From NCBI GenBank assembly GCA_020883125.1, contig JAHREW010000002.1, positions 204,040-268,039 on the forward strand: 64,000 nt of DNA, in the 5' to 3' direction. Position 1 is the stretch's first letter; the number at the start of each line of letters is the position of its first letter. A program made the translations under genes and the position numbers. The stretch comes from Microcoleus sp. CAWBG506. Its GTDB lineage: Bacteria > Cyanobacteriota > Cyanobacteriia > Cyanobacteriales > Microcoleaceae. The notes below the pieces were generated by a model. That model was not told the DNA's origin, did not search any database, and worked only from the letters and a program-made list of their open reading frames with translations. Shown here piece after piece: positions 28,087-37,167 of the stretch.

Positions 28087-29841
28087 ATGTTACTATCCCT
28101 GAGAATCGAAAACTTTGCCTTGATTGACTGTCTAGACCTAGAATTTGGCCCTAGTTTGAACGTATTTACAGGGGAAACAGGGGCTGGGAAATCGATTATC
28201 CTAGATGCGATCGATGCAGTCTTGGGTGGAAAAGTCGATCGCCGGGTGATTCGCACAGGAGCAGCGCGGGCCATATTAGAAGCTACTTTTGAATTGGACA
28301 AAGCTGCGGCATTGTGGCTGGGCGAGCAAGAAATTGAACCCATTGATGGCAATTTAGCGGTTTGCAGCCGGGAAATTATGGCCTCTAGCGGTACTCTGCG
28401 GACGAGATCGCGTTTGAACGGAATTTTGGTCAACCGCCCCTTGATGGAGCAACTGCGCGATCGACTCGTGGAAATTACTGCTCAAGGCCAAACCGTCCAA
28501 CTAGGACTAGAAACTCTCCAGCGAGAATGGCTAGATCTCTATGGTGGTAAAACTATTTTGCAAGCGCGATCGAATGTCACCGCAGCATGGCTTGTCGCCA
28601 GCGAAGCCAAAACCGCCCTCAACCGCAGACGTCAGTCAGAACAGCAGCGCCTGCAAAGACTTGATTTGTTAGAATACCAAGTCCGAGAGCTTGGCCAAGC
28701 CCATATCGAAGACGCGGCTGAATTGGAAAACCTCGAACAAGAATCAATCAGGCTCAATCACGTTGTGGAGTTGCAGCAACAAAGTTACCAAGTTCATCAA
28801 GCTCTGTATCAAAATGACACTGATGCCGCCTCTGCTGCTGACTTGTTGAGCAAAGCTGAGGCAACTTTAAGCGACATGGCAGTCTACGATGTTCAGTTGC
28901 AACCAATTCTAGAAATGGTCAGCGATGCTCTAGCTCAAGCTACAGAAGCTAGCCGCCAAATTAGCAGCTACGGCGAACAATTAGAAGCAGATCCGCAAAG
29001 ACTTGAAGAAGTAGAAGAGCGAATTCAGGAACTTAAACAAATCTGTCGCAAATATGGCCCGCTTAAAGAAGCGATCGCCTATTATCAAACCATCCAAAAC
29101 GAACTAAATGAACTTTTAGCAGGCGGCGAGTCTATGGAATCCCTAGAACTGGCATATCAAGCCTCTATGGAGCAATTAAAGGATGCTTGCAGCCACCTCA
29201 GCGCCCTGCGACGGGAAACGGCTCTGAAACTCGAAGCTGCTTTAGTGGCAGAACTCAAGCCCTTAGCCATGGAAAAAGTACAATTTCAAGTGGAAATCGC
29301 AGCAGTCACCCCAACAGTAAATGGTGCCGATCGCATCGCCTTTTGTTTCAGTCCCAATCCAGGGGAACCTCTGCAACCCCTAGGTGCGATCGCCTCTGGG
29401 GGAGAAATGAGTCGCTTTTTGCTCGCCATCAAAGCTTGTTTTTCGCAAATCGAAGGTGCTAGCACTCTGGTATTTGATGAAATTGATGCCGGGGTGTCTG
29501 GGAGAGTGGCTGGGGCGATCGCCAAAAAACTCCATCAACTTTCGGAAAAACACCAAGTCCTTTGTGTGACGCACCAACCTTTGATTGCTGCGATGGCTGA
29601 CTGTCACTTTCGTGTCAACAAACAGACGATCGCCTCTGAAACAGGCACAAAGGAAGATCCAGGCAACCCTCAATCATCGGAACGTACAGTGGTGCGTGTT
29701 GTGGCCCTCAACAGCCAGCAGCGACGGGAAGAACTGGCTCAACTGGCTAGTGGGCGATCGGAAACAGAAGCCATCGCTTTTGCTGAATCTCTCCTAGCTC
29801 AGGCCGCTTCTTTGCGCCAGATTCATTCTCAAAAAAACTGA
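28087..29841 (+). CDS. recN: DNA repair protein RecN
   Basis: SMC-like ATPase of double-strand break repair. Walker A GETGAGKSIILDAIDAV lies at residue 30. The central 200-350 region is coiled coil with the family's LDLLEYQVREL hinge-side motif. The ABC signature GGEMSRFLLAI and Walker B LVFDEIDAGVSGRVA follow near 440-470, then CVTHQPLIAAMAD. At 584 residues the length is usual. The start ATG directly follows a heptamer repeat with only ATTCCCC in front, so no Shine-Dalgarno sequence is visible. Confidence 0.97.
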   Translation: MLLSLRIENFALIDCLDLEFGPSLNVFTGETGAGKSIILDAIDAVLGGKVDRRVIRTGAARAILEATFELDKAAALWLGEQEIEPIDGNLAVCSREIMASSGTLRTRSRLNGILVNRPLMEQLRDRLVEITAQGQTVQLGLETLQREWLDLYGGKTILQARSNVTAAWLVASEAKTALNRRRQSEQQRLQRLDLLEYQVRELGQAHIEDAAELENLEQESIRLNHVVELQQQSYQVHQALYQNDTDAASAADLLSKAEATLSDMAVYDVQLQPILEMVSDALAQATEASRQISSYGEQLEADPQRLEEVEERIQELKQICRKYGPLKEAIAYYQTIQNELNELLAGGESMESLELAYQASMEQLKDACSHLSALRRETALKLEAALVAELKPLAMEKVQFQVEIAAVTPTVNGADRIAFCFSPNPGEPLQPLGAIASGGEMSRFLLAIKACFSQIEGASTLVFDEIDAGVSGRVAGAIAKKLHQLSEKHQVLCVTHQPLIAAMADCHFRVNKQTIASETGTKEDPGNPQSSERTVVRVVALNSQQRREELAQLASGRSETEAIAFAESLLAQAASLRQIHSQKN

Positions 29842-30204
29842 AGCTGACCAGAATTATTGTTAAGATTTAACAACTAAACAGGCTATTTATGTCACAGTTA
29901 GCTGTGACACTAGATGGCAACCAGACATTAGTATCACAGTTGTACCAGTCTCAGCAACTGTTTTAGTCGCCAAGTTGACAGAAATTCTATCTAGAAACCA
30001 CAATTGTAGAGATGAGCACACATAATTACTTAGTAGTGGTGTCAGAATGGCGACTAGGCAAACTTTAGTCCGCATCCATCGACCCCCTGACAGGCATTCC
30101 TCTATTTACAACAGATTGCAGTCTGTCCAGGCGATCGGACTCTCTAAGTCACCGAATCTAGTTACACTTAGTAAACCTAATGTCAAAATCCAATACTATA
30201 CCAT
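29842..30204. promoter_or_regulatory. Intergenic region downstream of recN
   Basis: Contains GTCACAG/CTGTGAC (29890-29907), an inverted repeat 7 bp long with a 4-bp spacer, and ACAGA/TCTGT near 30110. No T tract follows, so these may be operator-like or weak hairpins. I see no gene in this stretch. Confidence 0.35.
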
Positions 30205-30426
30205 TTAAAAAAGATTCGCGACCTCTGACAACCGTGGACTGATGGCCACAGCGCTCTCAATCTCCCACGGTTGTGTCCCAAACGGCTCTTCCTTGCCATC
30301 GGTAGGAAGTTCTGTAAACTGGGAAATAGTTTGACAAATACTTTTACTCAACTCTTGTGCAACGATCCGGGCGATCGACTTGCCAGATCTGGTACCTGAG
30401 AGACCAAACCTTAAACTTAAGCTTCT
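30205..30426 (-). pseudogene. Coding-like fragment lacking a start, antisense to the cyclase leader
   Basis: An open frame between TAG (30427-30429) and TAA (30205-30207), 73 codons, reads like protein: RSGKSIARIVAQELSK, then QFTELPTDGKEEPFGT and a C-terminus AISPRLSEVANLF. There is no ATG or GTG at a sensible place, only an internal TTG. Probably the 3' end of a lost gene, or a small gene with an unusual start. Family not recognised. Confidence 0.4.
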
Positions 30427-30436
30427 CTAAAGGTCT

Positions 30437-33400
30437 ATGAATTATTCTGCATCTTCCAATCTGTCATCCCTAGGTAATGTGACTATAGATGTCACTCCTA
30501 TCACTGAAAATCATCAGGAACAGCCCTCTCACTATCCCTCTAGCAGTGGTCAAATCGTCACAACCCAAGGAAACTTCTCCAGTTTCCTCGCACCCCTAAA
30601 CAAGGATAGTTTTAAAGGAGTTGCCAAGGACGTAGAGAACAAACTGAAGGTTGTCAATCAAACCTTGGGAATGCTCGACAACCTCCTAGACAGCCAAGGG
30701 TTTGACGCTATCCTTAACGAAATGTTGCAGTCGATTACCCAGAAAACCGGGGAATTGCTCAATGCCGATCGCAGCACTATATTTTTATTAGACGACGAAA
30801 AAAATGAACTCTGGGCAAGGGTTGCCAAAGATGAACATGGCAACAACCTAGAACTCAGATTTCCCTCCAATGTGGGCATTGCCGGAGAAGTCGCCACCGG
30901 CAGAAAAGGGGTGAATATTCCCTATGATTTTTACAACGACCCGCGATCGACTAACGCCAAAAAAACTGACGAAAAAACAGGATATCGCACCTATACAATG
31001 CTGACGATGCCTCTGATTAATGAAGACACACAAGAGTTAGTTGCAGTCGTTCAACTGATTAATAAACTAAAGGCAGATCATCATAATTACGACCATTTAG
31101 ACGTACAGATAGACAGGCAAGGATTTACCCAAGAAGACGAACAAATATTTAGAGAATTTGCCCCGTCCATTCGCCTAATTTTAGAATCTTCTAAATCTTT
31201 CTACGCAGCAACTCAAAGGCAGCGGGCAGCGACAGCGCTGATGAACGCCGTCAACGCTCTTTCTCAAAGCAGTCTAGACTTAGAAGATACTCTCAAACGG
31301 GTGATGGATCAGGCTCAAGAACTGATGCAAGCCGATCGCAGCACCCTGTGGCTAATTGACGAAGAACGAGATCAACTATGGACAAAAATCCCGATCGCAG
31401 GTCAACTTCAAGAACTTCGCATACCCAGAACCGCCGGTTTTGCAGGTATTGTCGCCCAATCCAGTGAACCGCTACTAATTTCCTTTGACGTATATAACGA
31501 CTCCCGCGCCGAAACTTCCAAAGAAACAGACAAAAAAACTGGCTACCGCACTTGCAGTATGCTCTGTATGCCAGTATTTAATGCCGACCACAAATTGATT
31601 GGAGTCACCCAGTTAATTAACAAAAAAAAACAAGGAGAATACCCCCCATACAATCCAGAAAACTGGCCTGAAGCCCCGGAACAATGGCGAGCTAGTTTCA
31701 ATCGCAACGACATGGAATTTATGAAAGCGTTTAATATCCAAGCAGGAGTAGCCCTGCAAAACGCCAAACTATTTGCTGAAGTCAAACAGCAAGAACAAAG
31801 ACAAAAAGATATGCTGCACGCACTGACAAACGGTGTCATATCTACAGACCAAAAAGGCCATATAGTCGCTACGAATCCCAGTGCCAAAAAATTGCTTGGC
31901 GTTAGCGATGCCCGCTTGGCAGAAGGTCAATCTTTGCGCGATCTAATTAACTTGGAAAAAGGTGATTTTGCCAAGTGGTTCGATGTGGCATTGCACCCTA
32001 CAGACGACAAAGACCGCCAGCAGTATTACCCTGACCAAGTATTGATTGCCTCCGAAGGAGAACAGCAGAGCATAAATTTGTCGATCAATTCCATGACAGA
32101 TGCTACTGACCCCAAAAAAGTTAACGGAGCATTAGTTGTGATGGAAGATATCAGCAGCGCTAAGCAAGTCAAAAACTTGATGTACCGCTACATGACCCCA
32201 GAAGTAGCCGAAGCGCTGCTGGCTTCAGGAGATACAGGATTGGGAGGTAAACGCAAGCACGTTTCGGTGCTGTTCTCCGATATTCGCAGCTACACCACAC
32301 TTACGGAAAAATTGCAAGCCGAAGAAGTGGTAGTGATGCTCAACAAATATTTTGAAGTGATGGTAGATTCCGTATTCAACTACGGAGGTACTCTCGACAA
32401 ATACATCGGCGACGCTCTGATGGCAGTTTTTGGCTCTCCAGCACCCCTAGAAGATCATGCCTGGTGCGCCATGCAAGCCGCAGTAGAAATGCGGGCAAAA
32501 TTGAAGGAATTTAATCAAGAGCGAATTGATAATCGCGAGTTACCGATCAGTATCGGTATGGGCATCCATTCCGACGAAGTTGTCAGTGGCAACATCGGCT
32601 CCAGCAGACGGATGGAACTAACTTCCATTGGAGATGGGGTGAATCTCGCCTCTCGCTTAGAAGGGGCCAGCAAGCAGTACGGCACTGACTTAATCATTAG
32701 TGACAACACCTACCAAGAATACCGCGATCGACTGGAAGTGCGGGAACTAGATTTCATTACTGTTAAAGGCAAAAGCGAACCCGTCATCGTTTACGAACTT
32801 GTCGCTATCAAGCCCACTTACTCCTCCGTTGGCATGGCGCTGACTGAAACAGAGAAAAAAATTGTAGAACACTACAACAAAGGACGTGAATATTACAAGC
32901 AACCTGTTACTCAAACACTAGATAAGGGTGAGGTGGAAAAAATCTTAAAAGATGTGGCGAAAATGCCCGAAACAGAACTAAAAAATCTCTCCTACACGGT
33001 CGATGAACAGTTAGAACGTGAACTCAAAAAATTGTTATATCAACTAAAAAAAGAGTCAGAGTACGATGTAACAAATCAGTCACAAGCCCATAAAATATTC
33101 GAGTCAGAAATTCAAGTGCTGAAATGGGAAGGTATCAAAAACCTGTCGGAAGATGAAGCCACACTCTTGATAAAATCTAAGATCGGAGAGTTATCACCAG
33201 ACGAAATTAAGGAATTGCAAGAGGGCGATGTCAAAAAGATTTTGGAAGCAGATATCAAAGACCCATCAAATGGCAAAATCAAGCGTTTGAAATCCTCACA
33301 TATCAGACAGTTATTGCAGGCAAAAATTAAAAGCCGGGCCGAAGAAACAGTAGCAGAAACGTTAGATGAGGAATTTGTGGAAAATCTGACCCTTGATGGG

Positions 33401-33610
33401 GTGAAAAAGGTACTGAGCGAAATTAAGACAATGTTAGAACCGAAAGCTAAGAAATCTTTTAGACAGGCACTGGGCGAATTTAAGGAGGTTTTGCTCATCG
33501 ATCCCAAAAACAAGGCGGCTAAATTGCACGTCGATCGCTGTATGCTATTTCAGCACAAATTCTCAGATGTACTCAACTGGGATGGGGTGTGGAACCTTAC
33601 AGAAAAATAG
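30437..33610 (+). CDS. cya: Class III adenylate cyclase with tandem GAF and PAS domains, CyaB type
   Basis: A 1057-residue soluble cAMP synthase. GAF-A (about 80-245) and GAF-B (about 265-435) each carry the NKFDE-like segment of cyclic-nucleotide-binding GAF domains (FYNDPRSTNAKKTDEKTGY; VYNDSRAETSKETDKKTGY). A PAS domain spans about 450-575. The cyclase domain spans about 595-790, with metal Asp in LFSDIRSYT near 612 and KYIGDALMAVFG near 656; the Lys there and the Thr of MELTSIGDG (near 727) fit an ATP-specific enzyme. The layout matches Anabaena CyaB1. The C-terminal TPR-like motif is split: KGREYYKQ near 820 and SFRQALGEFKEVLLIDP near 1005 are separated by about 180 charged residues. Confidence 0.94.
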   Translation: MNYSASSNLSSLGNVTIDVTPITENHQEQPSHYPSSSGQIVTTQGNFSSFLAPLNKDSFKGVAKDVENKLKVVNQTLGMLDNLLDSQGFDAILNEMLQSITQKTGELLNADRSTIFLLDDEKNELWARVAKDEHGNNLELRFPSNVGIAGEVATGRKGVNIPYDFYNDPRSTNAKKTDEKTGYRTYTMLTMPLINEDTQELVAVVQLINKLKADHHNYDHLDVQIDRQGFTQEDEQIFREFAPSIRLILESSKSFYAATQRQRAATALMNAVNALSQSSLDLEDTLKRVMDQAQELMQADRSTLWLIDEERDQLWTKIPIAGQLQELRIPRTAGFAGIVAQSSEPLLISFDVYNDSRAETSKETDKKTGYRTCSMLCMPVFNADHKLIGVTQLINKKKQGEYPPYNPENWPEAPEQWRASFNRNDMEFMKAFNIQAGVALQNAKLFAEVKQQEQRQKDMLHALTNGVISTDQKGHIVATNPSAKKLLGVSDARLAEGQSLRDLINLEKGDFAKWFDVALHPTDDKDRQQYYPDQVLIASEGEQQSINLSINSMTDATDPKKVNGALVVMEDISSAKQVKNLMYRYMTPEVAEALLASGDTGLGGKRKHVSVLFSDIRSYTTLTEKLQAEEVVVMLNKYFEVMVDSVFNYGGTLDKYIGDALMAVFGSPAPLEDHAWCAMQAAVEMRAKLKEFNQERIDNRELPISIGMGIHSDEVVSGNIGSSRRMELTSIGDGVNLASRLEGASKQYGTDLIISDNTYQEYRDRLEVRELDFITVKGKSEPVIVYELVAIKPTYSSVGMALTETEKKIVEHYNKGREYYKQPVTQTLDKGEVEKILKDVAKMPETELKNLSYTVDEQLERELKKLLYQLKKESEYDVTNQSQAHKIFESEIQVLKWEGIKNLSEDEATLLIKSKIGELSPDEIKELQEGDVKKILEADIKDPSNGKIKRLKSSHIRQLLQAKIKSRAEETVAETLDEEFVENLTLDGVKKVLSEIKTMLEPKAKKSFRQALGEFKEVLLIDPKNKAAKLHVDRCMLFQHKFSDVLNWDGVWNLTEK

Positions 33611-33700
33611 GACTCCCCCGCCCTAAGTCCTGGGGTAAATCCTGAACCAGCCCCCCTCTGGCTGGCAGCCACGGCGAACCCGGAACCTCAATATCCGAGG

Positions 33701-33840
33701 GAGCATCCTGATGTTGCATAGGCGAAGCATGACCGCAGACAATTTATTAGCTCGCGCCAGAGATTTACAGGGGTCATGCTACAGCCCATACGAATATATT
33801 TGCCAAACACAGATGCACCCATATCCGATTGGGGTTTCAA
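33701..33840. repeat. About 135-bp dispersed repeat, family R3, copy 1
   Basis: Aligns in reverse orientation with 48228-48359 almost from end to end; shared strings include AATTTATTAG, GGCGAAGCATGACCGC and AGATGCACCCAT. The internal arms GGCGAAGCATGACC and GGTCATGCT form a hairpin, decayed on one side. The rest of the 358-bp gap (33611-33968) holds nothing recognisable. Confidence 0.75.
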
Positions 33841-33968
33841 ACCGCAAATTAACTTATTGACAAAACTACCCATAGCTGAATGTTTGGGGAGTTTTTATCC
33901 TGCAAAGCTTTTTCTAACATCACTGAGACGGTGATTTTAAATCTGCTCGCTCCAGGTATGATTGTTGT

Positions 33969-34583
33969 ATGAAAGGTGCTGAAAACCACAGCTACTTAAT
34001 GTTCTGGTCTTATTATGGAAAACTACTAGCGTCAGTTATGAATAATTGGAATTCGCAGTCGGGAGATATTGAGTGGGTAGATCAGGTTTACCAACTATTG
34101 CTAGAGATTGCTCGGAACTCCTTGTCCGATATCCCCAAAATGCCGCCAAACATTAGCCAAAAGGCTCTACCTCTGATACAGAAGGTACAAAGCATTCAGC
34201 AAAGACGAGATGGACAAGTTTTCAAATCCGGTTCCTTTTCGGTAAACGATCGCGAATGGGTCGATCAAGTCTGTCAACTACTGGTGGAACTGACAGGCGC
34301 ATCTTTGTCGGAACGACCGAAAATGCCGGAAAACCTGGCAAGTAGAGCTTTGACCCTGGCAGACAAGGCGCAAAATATCAAAGAAATCATCGAAGAAAAT
34401 GCTTCCCTTCCCCCAGCAGATGAGGAGGAACCCTTACCGTCTCCAGAGGCGTTGCTGAATCTGTTGCACCACAGTTTAAAAAATCAGCGTGCCAAAAGCT
34501 ACAAGCCCGATGCTCCCCAATGGCAGCAAGTCTTGAGCCTGCTCGATGTAGTCCAGTCAATGTACAAGGAAATTCAACGTTAG
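33969..34583 (+). CDS. Hypothetical protein with an internal duplication
   Basis: About 204 residues; ATG 34038 (MNNWNSQSGD) is an alternative start. It contains two copies of a 44-residue helical unit: IEWVDQVYQLLLEIARNSLS at about 36 and REWVDQVCQLLVELTGASLS at about 96, each followed by a PKMP segment and a further helix. The C-terminal 50 residues resemble part of a third helical unit (PEALLNLLHHSLKN). No family recognised. It follows the adenylate cyclase by about 360 bp and precedes ppa on the same strand, without clear operon signs. Confidence 0.65.
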   Translation: MKGAENHSYLMFWSYYGKLLASVMNNWNSQSGDIEWVDQVYQLLLEIARNSLSDIPKMPPNISQKALPLIQKVQSIQQRRDGQVFKSGSFSVNDREWVDQVCQLLVELTGASLSERPKMPENLASRALTLADKAQNIKEIIEENASLPPADEEEPLPSPEALLNLLHHSLKNQRAKSYKPDAPQWQQVLSLLDVVQSMYKEIQR

Positions 34584-34789
34584 ATTGAATCTTTAATCAG
34601 GGTGTGCCTGATTTTGTGTCGATCGCGCGGACTCACGAGATCGCGCCAAAAAATCAATCAGATGCGATGGCACTCCCCCGCTTTGTATCAATCTTATGCA
34701 GCCGTTGGGCCCGATCGCTCCTAAAATGCTATGAAAGGGGTTTGACAAATAGCAAAACCCGGATCATCTGTTAACTTGGAGATATTCTT

Positions 34790-35302
34790 GTGGACTTATC
34801 GCTAATTCCGGCACAGCCGAAACCAGGACTGCTCAATGTCCTGATCGAAATTACCGCCGGTAGCAAAAACAAGTACGAATTTGATAAAGACTTACAAGCC
34901 TTTGCTCTAGATCGGGTGCTCTCTTCCTCAGTCCAATATCCATGCGACTATGGCTTCATACCCAATACCTTAGCTGACGATGGCGACCCCCTCGACGGCA
35001 TGGTGATGATGGACGAGCCCACATTTCCGGGGTGCGTGATTGCAGCCCGTCCCATCGGAATGCTAGAAATGATCGATGGAGGCGATCGAGACGAAAAACT
35101 ATTGTGCGTTCCCGACAAAGACCCACGCTACGCTCACTATAAGTCACTCAAAGACGTAGCACCTCATCGCTTGGATGAAATAGCCGAATTTTTTAGAACC
35201 TACAAAAATTTGGAGAAAAAAGTGACAGAAATTCTAGGGTGGCAAGATGTGGATCTAGTAATGCCATTAGTGGAAAAGTGCATCGCAGCCGATCGCAAAT
35301 AA
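34790..35302 (+). CDS. ppa: Inorganic pyrophosphatase, family I
   Basis: Soluble Mg-dependent enzyme that hydrolyses PPi to phosphate and pulls biosynthesis forward. The signature [12 protein letters not shown] lies near residue 63-75, with further metal and substrate residues in [19 protein letters not shown] and the DKDPRY stretch. At 170 residues it is the usual bacterial hexameric form. It starts with GTG at 34790, preceded by CTTGGAGATA, which contains GGAG at a good distance. Confidence 0.97.
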   Translation: MDLSLIPAQPKPGLLNVLIEITAGSKNKYEFDKDLQAFALDRVLSSSVQYPCDYGFIPNTLADDGDPLDGMVMMDEPTFPGCVIAARPIGMLEMIDGGDRDEKLLCVPDKDPRYAHYKSLKDVAPHRLDEIAEFFRTYKNLEKKVTEILGWQDVDLVMPLVEKCIAADRK

Positions 35303-35345
35303 ACCACTAGCCCGCATTCTTGGACTACAACCAGAATCACATACT

Positions 35346-35374
35346 CCCACACCAAATATGATTTATGGTGTGGG
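35346..35374 (+). terminator. Hairpin downstream of ppa
   Basis: CCCACACCA/TGGTGTGGG, a perfect 9-bp stem with an 11-nt loop, 44 bp after the ppa stop. No clear T tract follows. Confidence 0.6.
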
Positions 35375-35589
35375 CAGACTAGATTCCAATTTAAAGATAT
35401 ATTTGATTTCATTTGAGGTACTCCGACTGTTTCCCTGTCAAAGGTTTTGAATGTTTCCCTGTCAAACATTACGATCGCGATCGGGTTCCAGGTCCCACCT
35501 CAGTGCCTGAAGGCTCAATGTTTTTTTAAATTCTCGAACTAAAAAATAAAATCTCCACTCCTAAGTTCCTGCGCGTAAAACTAAAAAAG

Positions 35590-36498
35590 ATGCCTGATTC
35601 TCAAAAGTCCGCAGCCATTCCACAGCCTTCTGATGGCAAAGCCACTAGCTCAAGCAGCCCTTTGACCGAGTTTGTCGTTCAGTTTTGGGGAGTCCGGGGC
35701 AGCATAGCAACTCCCGGTAGCAAAACAATTCGCTATGGAGGTAACACCTCTTGCGTAGAAATGCGGTTGGGCAAACAACGCCTGATCTTTGACGGTGGCA
35801 CAGGTCTGCGAGTCCTTGGTCTCAACTTGCTGCGACAGATGCCAGTGGAAGCCCATATGTTTTTCAGCCACACGCACTGGGATCACATTCAAGGGTTCCC
35901 TTTTTTTACCCCCGCCTTCATTCCAGGGAACTGCTTTCACATTTACGGTGCGATCGCCCCCAACGGCACTACAATTAAACAGCGTCTGGCAGACCAAATG
36001 CACCACCCCAACTTCCCAGTCCCGATCCAGGTGATGCAGTCAGACCTCAAATTTAATGACTTGACTCCGGGGGATATCATCGAACTCGACGATGTAAAAA
36101 TCGAAACCGCCCTGCTCAATCATCCCAATACCGCGATCGGATATCGTGTGACCTGGGAGGGACACAGTGCCGTCTACTGCACCGATACAGAACACTTTGC
36201 CGATCGGTTAGACGACAACATAGTACACCTAGCTCGCGACGCAGATGTGTTAATTTACGATGCGAATTACACCAACGAAGAATATCATGACTTCAAATCG
36301 CCCAAAGTCGGCTGGGGACACTCGACTTGGCAAGCCGGAGTAGAAGTAGCCAAAGCAGCGGGAGTCAAAAAAGTGGTAATGTTTCACCACGATCCAGGTC
36401 ATGACGACAACTTTCTCGATCGAGTAGAAGCAGAAGTCCAAGCAGTGTTCGCCAATAGCTGCTTAGCACGGGAAGGGATGAGCATACCAGTGATTTAA
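35590..36498 (+). CDS. Metallo-beta-lactamase fold hydrolase
   Basis: A 302-residue protein with a PhnP/RNase Z-like MBL fold. The zinc motif HTHWDHIQGF lies near residue 97, with FWGVRGSIATPG at the start of the domain and later ligands in YCTDTEH and MFHHDPGH. Residues 1-30 are Ser/Pro-rich and disordered. Homologues in cyanobacteria are common but the substrate is not known to me; phosphodiester hydrolysis is a guess. It precedes the cytochrome gene by 72 bp on the same strand and could be co-transcribed. Confidence 0.85.
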   Translation: MPDSQKSAAIPQPSDGKATSSSSPLTEFVVQFWGVRGSIATPGSKTIRYGGNTSCVEMRLGKQRLIFDGGTGLRVLGLNLLRQMPVEAHMFFSHTHWDHIQGFPFFTPAFIPGNCFHIYGAIAPNGTTIKQRLADQMHHPNFPVPIQVMQSDLKFNDLTPGDIIELDDVKIETALLNHPNTAIGYRVTWEGHSAVYCTDTEHFADRLDDNIVHLARDADVLIYDANYTNEEYHDFKSPKVGWGHSTWQAGVEVAKAAGVKKVVMFHHDPGHDDNFLDRVEAEVQAVFANSCLAREGMSIPVI

Positions 36499-36570
36499 CA
36501 AAAAATCAACGCAGGCTCCAAAAAACCCGATCGTTGTGGCAAAAACTAGAAGACCAAAGGCAGAAGCAAA

Positions 36571-37137
36571 ATGAAGCACCAAACACCCCGCCGACGTCCT
36601 AGGCGAACCTTGCGGGGAATTTACTCAACTTTGCTAGTGTTGATAGTGGTCTGCTGTACCTGCGGGGGATGGGTAGCCGCCCAGACAGCCGATACTCGCA
36701 CCCCCGCACCACTAGCTCAAGTATCTGGAATCGAAAATATCGGCACTGTCGATCGCCTTCCTGATCGCTACCAACTCGGACAACAACTATACCTCGAAAA
36801 CTGCGCCACTTGTCACATTGGTTTGCCGCCACAAGTATTACCTACAGAAACCTGGCGCAGATTGCTGCAAGATCCCCAACACTACGGACAAACCCTCAAG
36901 CTGCTCGTAGATCCACCGCGCCTGCTAGTGTGGAACTATCTGCAAACTTTTTCTCGTCCCCAACAGAAAGAAGAAGAACTGGCTTATCGAGTCGCGAGTT
37001 CTCGATATTTCAAAGCTCTACATCCCAAAGTTAAAATGTCACAACCAGCAAATATAAGCAGTTGCGTTACTTGTCATCCCGGTGTATCTCAGTACAATTT
37101 CCGTAAGCTTAGCGCCGAGTGGGAAAACTCCCCGTAG
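36571..37137 (+). CDS. Diheme c-type cytochrome
   Basis: Exported electron carrier of 188 residues. Residues 1-40 form a basic, hydrophobic signal sequence (RRTLRGIYSTLLVLIVVCC). Two heme attachment motifs are visible: CATCHIG near residue 75 and CVTCHPG near 168, with LHPKVKMSQP possibly supplying a ligand. Heme binding occurs after export, so the protein works in the thylakoid lumen or periplasm. It is convergent with the thioredoxin-like gene, with only 30 bp between the stops. The redox partner is unknown. Confidence 0.9.
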   Translation: MKHQTPRRRPRRTLRGIYSTLLVLIVVCCTCGGWVAAQTADTRTPAPLAQVSGIENIGTVDRLPDRYQLGQQLYLENCATCHIGLPPQVLPTETWRRLLQDPQHYGQTLKLLVDPPRLLVWNYLQTFSRPQQKEEELAYRVASSRYFKALHPKVKMSQPANISSCVTCHPGVSQYNFRKLSAEWENSP

Positions 37138-37167
37138 GGAACATTGGAGTTAGATCAAATCCTCTAA

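Noticed and set aside
27781-28433. Minus-strand frames rich in LLVIGYWLL-like repeats
   Set aside because: They are translations of the CCAATAA heptamer block and of the recN antisense strand; no start or family features.
29884-29908. CRP (SYCRP1)-type site near recN
   Set aside because: Arms read TCACA-N6-TGTGA, the opposite polarity of the TGTGA-N6-TCACA consensus.
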